DNA from: a virus
IMG/VR virus record: IMGVR_UViG_3300042482_000297
Span: 1-21,117 of that record
DNA: 21,117 nucleotides
Direction: 5' to 3' (one strand)
Part shown: positions 16,113-21,117 of the stretch, piece after piece
Layout: each line of letters opens with the position of its first letter
How positions within the stretch are numbered: the stretch's first letter is position 1
Program-made: the position numbers and the translations under genes
Notes under the pieces: model-generated
The model's database searches: none
What the model saw: only the letters and a program-made list of their open reading frames with translations
What the model was told of the DNA's origin: nothing

Positions 16113-17411
16113 ATGGACGTGATCAAGCAGCTCACCGACGAGTCGGCCGAAGTCGCCAACCGGATGGACGCCGTTCGTTCCATGGAGTGCGTCGACGCGG
16201 ACGCCGTCGCGGCCCGCGACCTCGAGCTGGAGTCTCTCTCCACCCGGGCCGGCAACCTCACCAAGAAGCTCAGCTTTGAGCACGCCGTCGTCGAGCAGGC
16301 CAAGAGCCTCCGAGCGGTGGTCGACCGCTGCACCCCGGCCGTCGAGCCCGCCAAGGCCCAGCGTGCCCGCATCGAGCCCGTCGCCTACCGCGGCAAGCTC
16401 CGTGCCTACAAGGATCCCGCCGAGGCCTTCACGGTGGGCCAGTGGATCAAGGCTCAGTACACCGGGGACGCCGACGCACGCCAGTGGTGTGCCGATCACG
16501 GCGTCGAGGTGCGGACGATGGGCGAAGCGACCAACGCGGCCGGCGGTGCCCTCGTCCCCGACGTGATGATTGCCAACCTCATCCGCCTGGTCGACGTCTA
16601 CTCCGTCTGGTCGAGCTCGATGCAACAGGTCCCAATGGCCAGTGACGCTGTCCTGTTTCCGAAGCGGGTTTCCGGCGTCACTGCCAACTGGACCGGCGAG
16701 AACGCCGAAATCACCACGAGCGATCCGGCAGTCAACCAGGTGCAGCTGGTCGCGTCCAAGCTGACGGTCGGCACGAAGGTCTCCAATGAGGTGCTTGCCG
16801 ATTCGGCAATCAACCTCGGAGATTTCATCACCGAAGAGTTCGCCACGGCCATCTCTGGCAAGCTCGAGGCCGCGGCGATTGCCGGCGACGGCACGAGCAC
16901 CTACGGCGGAATCGTCGGCCTCAAGGCCAAGATCGGTGCGGGCTCCGTCCACACGACCGGCGCAGGCCGTGACACGTGGGAAGAGCTCGTCGCGGCCGAC
17001 TTCCTCGGTGCGCTCGGCAAGCTCCCCCGCTACGCCCTTAACGGTGCCCGCTGGTACATCTCGAGCCTCGGCTTCGCCCTGGCGATGCAGCGGCTCGACA
17101 TGGCCGCTGGCGGCCGGGTCTCGGTCGAGGGTGGCACGGGGCTCCAGTTCGCTGGGTTCCCGGTCGAGATCACCGACCAGACCCATTCGACCGACACCGA
17201 CTTCACCGGCGAGACCATCGCTTACTTCGGCCGGCCCGACCTCTGTGGGATGTTCGGCCTGCGGTCGCAGTTCGCCACCCGGATCAGCACCGAGCGGTAC
17301 GTCGAGTTCGACCAGACGCTGTTCACCGGTGTCGCCCGCGGCACCATGGTCTGGCACTCGGCTGGCGATGCAACCACGGCTGGTGCCATCGTGGCGATCA
17401 AGGGTGCCTGA
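16113..17411 (+). CDS. Major capsid protein, HK97 fold
   Basis: The 432-residue product starts at ATG 16113, with CCAGGAGACG upstream as a strong ribosome site. Residues 1-75 are a helical, charged delta (scaffold) domain. The shell domain begins near 100-150 with the family phrase NAAGGALVPDVM (141-152). It continues with FPKRVSGVTANWTGENAEI, LTVGTKVSNEVLADSAINLG (E-loop and spine helix region), GDGTSTYGGIVGL and a C-terminal RISTERYVEFDQTLFTGVAR. The delta domain is presumably removed by the upstream protease; the cut site cannot be fixed by eye. The gene is rich in GC-ending codons, as expected for a highly expressed gene here. Confidence 0.95.
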   Translation: MDVIKQLTDESAEVANRMDAVRSMECVDADAVAARDLELESLSTRAGNLTKKLSFEHAVVEQAKSLRAVVDRCTPAVEPAKAQRARIEPVAYRGKLRAYKDPAEAFTVGQWIKAQYTGDADARQWCADHGVEVRTMGEATNAAGGALVPDVMIANLIRLVDVYSVWSSSMQQVPMASDAVLFPKRVSGVTANWTGENAEITTSDPAVNQVQLVASKLTVGTKVSNEVLADSAINLGDFITEEFATAISGKLEAAAIAGDGTSTYGGIVGLKAKIGAGSVHTTGAGRDTWEELVAADFLGALGKLPRYALNGARWYISSLGFALAMQRLDMAAGGRVSVEGGTGLQFAGFPVEITDQTHSTDTDFTGETIAYFGRPDLCGMFGLRSQFATRISTERYVEFDQTLFTGVARGTMVWHSAGDATTAGAIVAIKGA

Positions 17412-17463
17412 TGACCCGCCGGCGTCCTTCACTCACTCCTGACATGCCCCGGAGAACGCTTCC

Positions 17464-17904
17464 ATGAACCGTCTCGAGAACACCAAGACGCTGGCGAGCC
17501 TCTCGGACGACATCACGTCGTCTGCGACCCACTCGCACGAGATCGACACCCTCGGCTTCAAGTACGCGAGCATCGACGTGGCTTTCGAGAAGGTCGCCGC
17601 TGCCGGCACCAACTCGGCCGTCGCCCTCGTCTGCAAGCTGCAGCACGGCGACACCACGTCGGCCTACTCCGACATCTCGGGCTACGTGGGCGGCACGTCG
17701 TTCACGATCCCGACGCCGGCGAACACGAGCTCCGACGTGGTGGTGCGGTTCGATGTCGACCTCCGCGGGAAGAAGCGGTACGTGAAGGTGCTCGCCACCG
17801 GCAACGCCACCGGCTCGGTCTACTCCGTGGCTCGACTCGGCAAGCCCGAAGACGGCCCCGACACCGCCGCCGAGAAGGGTGCGTCGGTCGCTGTCGCCGG
17901 CTGA
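17464..17904 (+). CDS. Putative capsid decoration / head protein
   Basis: A 146-residue beta-rich protein following the capsid gene, with CGGAG before ATG 17464. It begins with a helical stretch (LENTKTLASLSDDITSSATH). Alternating strands follow (YASIDVAFEKV, VALVCKLQHGD, VVVRFDVDLRGKKRYVKVLA), ending VYSVARLGKPEDG. Proteins with a 'KRYVKV...VYxVARLG' ending are common just after the capsid gene in siphophages and are thought to be decoration or minor head proteins. The role rests on position and pattern. Confidence 0.65.
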   Translation: MNRLENTKTLASLSDDITSSATHSHEIDTLGFKYASIDVAFEKVAAAGTNSAVALVCKLQHGDTTSAYSDISGYVGGTSFTIPTPANTSSDVVVRFDVDLRGKKRYVKVLATGNATGSVYSVARLGKPEDGPDTAAEKGASVAVAG

Positions 17905-17936
17905 GCTTGACGCCTCAGCCAATCTGAACGCCCAAG

Positions 17937-17963
17937 CGGGCGGCGGGTAGCCCCCGTCGCCCG
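17937..17963 (+). terminator. Strong GC hairpin after the head genes
   Basis: CGGGCGGCGGG (17937-17947) can pair with CCCGTCGCCCG (17953-17963) across a 5-base loop, giving an 11-pair stem with a single G-T wobble, followed by TTTCGCGTTTC. The U-tract is short, so termination may be partial. The hairpin lies in the only sizeable gap of the head region, between the decoration gene and the glycosyltransferase, and could lower transcription after capsid or protect its mRNA. Confidence 0.55.
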
Positions 17964-17985
17964 TTTCGCGTTTCATGGAGGAGCG

Positions 17986-18717
17986 ATGCTCATCAAGGTC
18001 GGCGGCACATCTTGCGACATCCGCGTACATGCCGTTCTGTCGATGCCGCGGCTGTCGTTCACTAGCAACCATTTCGGCTGGTGGAAGGCGTTGATGCCCC
18101 TTGGCATTGAGCCGACGATGGGCACCGGGGCGTTTTGGTCGCAGGTAAACACCCGCATCTTTGAGCAGGTGCTCGACGAATACGAATACATTCTGACCCT
18201 CGACTACGACTCGTTTGTGCTCAAGGAAGACATCGAGCACCTCTTCGCCCTGGCCATGACTTTCGGGTGTGACGCACTCGCCCCGATCCAGACCAAGCGG
18301 GAAGACGGCCGGCCGATGTTCACGATGCTCGGGACGCTCGACAACCCGCCATCAGACGGCACCAATCACGTGCCGCGTGAGTGGTTTTCCGAGCCTGTGC
18401 AGCAGGTGGACGCGGCTCACTTCGGCTGCACGGTGATTTCGACCGCGGCCTTGCGGCGGTGCAAGAAGCCCTGGTTCTGGTCGACGCCCGATGCCAAGGG
18501 CAGCTGGGGCGATGGCCGCATTGATGACGACATCTACTTTTGGCAACAGTGGAAGGCGAGCGGCAACCGGTGCTACGTCAGCCCTCGAGTCGTGATCGGC
18601 CATGGTGAGTACCTCATCACATGGCCCGGCAAGGATCTTGCAAAGCCGGTCTACCAGTACACCACGGAATACAACGGCGAGAGCAAGAAGCCGGACACCA
18701 TCTGGAGCGCTGGCTGA
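17986..18717 (+). CDS. GT-A fold glycosyltransferase in the head module
   Basis: The 243-residue protein starts at ATG 17986 with GGAGGAG upstream, an excellent ribosome site. YILTLDYDSFVL (68-79) carries the metal/nucleotide-binding DxD (D73, D75). AAHFGCTVIS and GRIDDDIYFWQQW supply the acceptor-side Gly and acidic residues. CYVSPRVVIGHGEYL ends the catalytic domain, as in GT2-type enzymes. No membrane span is seen. It is preceded by a hairpin and placed between decoration and connector genes, where such an enzyme is not part of the standard head set. It may glycosylate the virion or be a cargo gene. The enzyme class is well supported; the substrate is unknown. Confidence 0.8.
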   Translation: MLIKVGGTSCDIRVHAVLSMPRLSFTSNHFGWWKALMPLGIEPTMGTGAFWSQVNTRIFEQVLDEYEYILTLDYDSFVLKEDIEHLFALAMTFGCDALAPIQTKREDGRPMFTMLGTLDNPPSDGTNHVPREWFSEPVQQVDAAHFGCTVISTAALRRCKKPWFWSTPDAKGSWGDGRIDDDIYFWQQWKASGNRCYVSPRVVIGHGEYLITWPGKDLAKPVYQYTTEYNGESKKPDTIWSAG

Positions 18718-18923
18718 TGCCACAGACCATCAAGATCACTCGCGGCTTCGGCCGCTACGTCAAAGGCCAGATTGTCACCATCGGCGGCGGCGTGGCTGAC
18801 GCGTGGATCCGCATGGGCCGGGCCGTGGCTGTGCCGACTGCAGAGCCAAAGATCGAGACCGCCTCGCTCGAGGTCGTGGCCGAGACCGCCGACCGGACAC
18901 CCAAGCGGAGGAAGACGCGATGA
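18717..18923 (+). CDS. Small phage protein of the connector region
   Basis: The start is ATG 18717 in a TGATG overlap. The 68-residue product has a beta-type first half (TIKITRGFGRYVKGQIVTIG, then ADAWIRMGRAVAV) and a basic tail (RTPKRRKTR). A small protein with a 'kGqiV.l....A..wI..G.A' pattern is common just before connector genes in HK97-like phages. It may be a minor head protein. It overlaps the connector by 4 bases. Confidence 0.7.
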   Translation: MPQTIKITRGFGRYVKGQIVTIGGGVADAWIRMGRAVAVPTAEPKIETASLEVVAETADRTPKRRKTR

Positions 18924-19519
18924 AACACGTTCGCAGCCTGAGGCGCACCAGCGGCCCCGAGGTCGAGCCTGTCAGCGTGGCCGATGCAAAGCTGCATCTT
19001 CGCGTCGACAGCGAGACCGACGACACCTACATCGCCGGGCTGATCTCCGCGGCCCGGGAGTGGTGCGAGGTCTACACCGACCGCACGTTCGTGCACACCC
19101 AGTACGCCATGACCATGGACACGTTTCCGTGGGAGATCGAGCTGCCGCGCCCCCCGGTCGCGGTGGCAGCTGGCTACACGGCCACGGCCGTGGCCTACGT
19201 CCGCGAGACCGGCGGCACCGCCACCCTGCCGACAAGCGAGTACCGCGTCGACAGGAACGCGGAGCCGGGCGTGATCCGCACGGTCTACGCCGGCACCTGG
19301 CCAAGCCACCTCATCGACCGCAACAGCATCACGGTCACGTGGTGGGCCGGCTACGGCGAAGACGGCACCAAGGTGCCGCGGGTCGTGAAGTCGGCGATCC
19401 TTATGCTCGTGGGCTTCTGGTACGAGCGGCGGCTGGCGGCCGACCAGGCCTCGGCCAACGAAGTGCCATTCGGCGTCCATGCCCTGCTCGACTCAATCAA
19501 GTGGGGCTCCTACCGATGA
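18920..19519 (+). CDS. Head-tail connector protein (gp6-like)
   Basis: The start is ATG 18920 (AGCGGAGGAAGACGCG upstream). The 199-residue protein has the typical connector opening PVSVADAKLHLRV (17-29), then TYIAGLISAAREWCEVYTDR, the helical pattern of the gp6/phiE125 gp8 family. A later VKSAILMLVGFWYERR is the conserved C-terminal helix. The family forms a ring under the portal that joins head to tail. The order capsid-connector-adaptor-gp10 is canonical. Confidence 0.9.
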   Translation: MKHVRSLRRTSGPEVEPVSVADAKLHLRVDSETDDTYIAGLISAAREWCEVYTDRTFVHTQYAMTMDTFPWEIELPRPPVAVAAGYTATAVAYVRETGGTATLPTSEYRVDRNAEPGVIRTVYAGTWPSHLIDRNSITVTWWAGYGEDGTKVPRVVKSAILMLVGFWYERRLAADQASANEVPFGVHALLDSIKWGSYR

Positions 19520-19839
19520 TCGACTTTGGCACGCTCCGCGAGCGGTTGACGGTGCAAGTGGCCAGCGGTGCCACCAACGCCCTCGGCGAGACCGTGCTGA
19601 CGTGGGCCAACAGCTCCTCGGTGTGGGCCAGCGTCGAGGGCGTGAGCGTCCGCGAGGCCCTTGTGGCCGGCCAGCAGGAGGTGAGCATCACCCACCGGGT
19701 GCGGCTCCGCTACCTCCCGGGCCTGACGCAGTCGCACCGGTTTGCGTGGCGCGGTCGCACCCTGGAGATCGTGTCGCTGCTCGAGCGGAACAACCGGGCC
19801 GAGCACGAGGCCATTTGCCAGGAGGGACGCAGTGCGTAA
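19516..19839 (+). CDS. Head-tail adaptor (Phage_H_T_join)
   Basis: The start is ATG 19516, overlapping the connector stop. The 107-residue beta protein shows the family phrases LRERLTVQVASGATNALGE, WANSSSVWASVEGVSVREAL and RVRLRYLPGLTQSHRFAWRG, with RTLEIVSLLERNNR near the end. Such proteins (SPP1 gp16 and HK97 gp9 type) close the head after packaging and dock the tail. Length fits the family (about 100-115). Confidence 0.9.
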   Translation: MIDFGTLRERLTVQVASGATNALGETVLTWANSSSVWASVEGVSVREALVAGQQEVSITHRVRLRYLPGLTQSHRFAWRGRTLEIVSLLERNNRAEHEAICQEGRSA

Positions 19840-20674
19840 AGGCGTCGAGGTGACAGTCGAGTTCCCCGAGCTCAACAACCTGAAGCGGGCGTTCAACAAC
19901 CTGCGCCCAAGCCTTGCCAAGAAGCACATGGGTGCGGCGATCCGTCAAACCCTCAAGCCAGGCGTCGATGCCCTCCGCAGCACCACGCCAAAAGGGCCGA
20001 CAGGCAACCTTCGCCGGGCGATTGCGTCGAAGGTGAAGACCTACTCCAACGGCGGCGCTGTCGGGCTGGTTGGCTACACGGCCGCCGGCAGCGGCAAGAC
20101 CAAGCCTGCGGCCTCGGGCACCGTGAAGAAGGGCAAGAACCTCGGCTACCACATGGGGTTTCTGGAGTTCGGCACCCGGGAGCGGCACACCAAGGGGCCG
20201 ATTGCCTCGAGCTTCAAGCGGCTCGGGCCGTTCAAGCTCAAGAGCAATGCAAGCCTCTTCCGCCAGAGCCGCCGGCTCACCGGCCAAGCCCAGCGGATGC
20301 TCCTGCGGGCCAGCCGGCAGCGATTCCAAGACGAGGCCTCGGCAGCAGCTCTCCTGCGGAGGGGCGCTCAAGGCAAGCTCTCGCAGGCTGGGGCCAAGTT
20401 CCGGCAGGCAGCTCAGGTGCGCACGTCCCCGGCCTATCCGCTGGCGTTTTTCAAGCGAGCCGCCCGCGGCCAGCGTGTCTACCTGTCGTCCATGCCCATC
20501 GGCGGCAGCAGCGGCCAGCCCCCGGTAAGGACGGCCTACGAGCGAGCCTTGCCCGAGATGCGGGCCACCCTGCCTGTCGAGATGGCCAAGAGCGTCCGTG
20601 CGGCCCTCCGCGACCTGGCCGACAAGTTCCCGCCGAAGCCCGGCACCCGCCGTGCGCCAGCCACCCCCTTCTAG
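19832..20674 (+). CDS. HK97 gp10-like tail completion protein, enlarged
   Basis: The start is GTG 19832 with CAGGAGGGACGCA upstream; the frame to 19742 is shadow. The 280-residue product shows the gp10 marks STTPKGPTGNLRRAIASKV (50-68) and GYHMGFLEFGTRERH (105-119), and near the end PPVRTAYERALPEMRATL (230-247), the 'RPA' helix of the family. Usual gp10 proteins are about 130-170 residues. Here about 110 residues of Arg/Gln/Ala-rich, mostly helical sequence (120-228) separate the two halves. The insert has no recognised domain. Tail completion proteins sit at the head-tail joint. Confidence 0.85.
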   Translation: MRKGVEVTVEFPELNNLKRAFNNLRPSLAKKHMGAAIRQTLKPGVDALRSTTPKGPTGNLRRAIASKVKTYSNGGAVGLVGYTAAGSGKTKPAASGTVKKGKNLGYHMGFLEFGTRERHTKGPIASSFKRLGPFKLKSNASLFRQSRRLTGQAQRMLLRASRQRFQDEASAAALLRRGAQGKLSQAGAKFRQAAQVRTSPAYPLAFFKRAARGQRVYLSSMPIGGSSGQPPVRTAYERALPEMRATLPVEMAKSVRAALRDLADKFPPKPGTRRAPATPF

Positions 20675-20686
20675 GATCCTCGCCCC

Positions 20687-21103
20687 ATGGCACTCAAAAG
20701 CCCAGAGTCTGTCCTGCGGGCCGCCCTAGTGGCCAATGCCACAGTGTCTGGTTTACTCGGCACCAAGATTTACCCTTTGGCAGCCGACGCCGATGTCACG
20801 CTGCCGTGGGTGACGTGGCGACGTTCAGCCATCCGCCGGCAGGCAACGCTGTCGGGGCCAATGGGCGTGCCCAATGTTGTGATCGAATACGACATCGTGG
20901 CCACCACCTACGAGGCCGCCAGGACGCTGGCAGACGCCATTCGCGGCGTTCTGGATGGTTACAACGGCACCGCCGACAATACGACGGTACGGCAGACGAG
21001 CCTTGAGGATGAAAGCGATCAGTTCGCGTCCCTCAATGGTGCCGAAATGCCCGACCTGTACATCGTCCGTCAGACCTACGAAGTTCTTTGGCAGGAGACA
21101 TGA
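20687..21103 (+). CDS. Tail terminator (DUF3168, gp17-like)
   Basis: The 138-residue protein starts at ATG 20687 with AGGA ten bases before. It opens SPESVLRAALVANATVSGLL, then GTKIYPLAADADVTLPWVTW and a closing DLYIVRQTYEVLWQE. This is the DUF3168 pattern. Members cap the tail tube and set the joint with the head. The position after gp10 and before the tail tube gene is canonical. Confidence 0.9.
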   Translation: MALKSPESVLRAALVANATVSGLLGTKIYPLAADADVTLPWVTWRRSAIRRQATLSGPMGVPNVVIEYDIVATTYEAARTLADAIRGVLDGYNGTADNTTVRQTSLEDESDQFASLNGAEMPDLYIVRQTYEVLWQET

Positions 21104-21106
21104 CGC

Positions 21107-21117
21107 ATGGCCGACAC
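21107..21117 (+). CDS. 5' end of next gene, probably tail tube protein (partial)
   Basis: ATG 21107 is preceded by GCAGGAGACATGACGC, a good ribosome site. Only M-A-D is visible before the window ends. In HK97-like phages the gene after the tail terminator encodes the major tail protein, so that is the expected product; the sequence itself cannot show it. Confidence 0.5.

Noticed and set aside
16035-17432. Long minus-strand open frame (465 codons) opposite the capsid gene
   Set aside because: It mirrors the GC-ending codons of a highly expressed gene. The peptide is Gly/Asp/Val-rich with no recognisable motif.

Overview
The window is a continuous piece of tailed-phage DNA (Caudoviricetes, siphovirus-like with an HK97-type head). 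It could be a free phage, a prophage or a metagenomic contig. All recognisable genes lie on the + strand and are packed end to end, with many ATGA or TGATG start/stop overlaps. No stretch over about 100 bases lacks a gene. The DNA is GC-rich by eye. The host cannot be fixed from sequence: the GC content, LamG and papain-like proteins and Cys-rich small proteins would fit a planctomycete or another GC-rich Gram-negative host, but that is a weak inference. No integrase, repressor, tRNA, CRISPR array or IS is seen, so the lifestyle is undetermined.

Layout. (1) 2-4140, early/accessory genes: the end of an upstream gene, a Zn-motif/coiled-coil protein, a DUF551 protein, a helix-turn-helix protein, a GNAT-like protein, a RusA resolvase, a SAM methyltransferase overlapping a GT-A glycosyltransferase, and a second helix-turn-helix protein. 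(2) 4199-6943, a cluster of small membrane proteins around a papain-like cysteine peptidase and an exported Cys-rich peptide. It is a candidate lysis or envelope module with no ordinary endolysin recognised. (3) 6943-9829, an adhesion/fibre module: a beta-rich adaptor, a fibre with alternating repeats, two conserved phage proteins and a LamG-type protein. (4) 9826-11501, HNH nuclease, GDP-mannose 4,6-dehydratase, HNH nuclease. (5) 11555-17904, packaging and head: TerS, TerL, portal with a C-terminal HAD-like domain, prohead protease, a 59-residue Ogr/Delta-like zinc protein, major capsid protein and a putative decoration protein, ending in a strong hairpin. (6) 17986-18717, a second glycosyltransferase inserted in the head module. 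(7) 18717-21117, connector, head-tail adaptor, gp10-like protein, tail terminator and the first codons of the next (tail) gene.

How the genes may work together. TerS/TerL package DNA through the portal into an HK97-fold shell matured by the protease. The connector genes join head to tail, and the fibre module binds the host. Two glycosyltransferases, a methyltransferase and Gmd together suggest that the phage builds or alters a glycan containing a 6-deoxyhexose, on the virion or on the host surface; this is inference. The most unusual points are the HAD-like domain fused to the portal, the papain-like enzyme in a lysis-like position, the scattered glycan genes, the Ogr-like protein between protease and capsid, and fibre repeats whose identical peptides use different codons.
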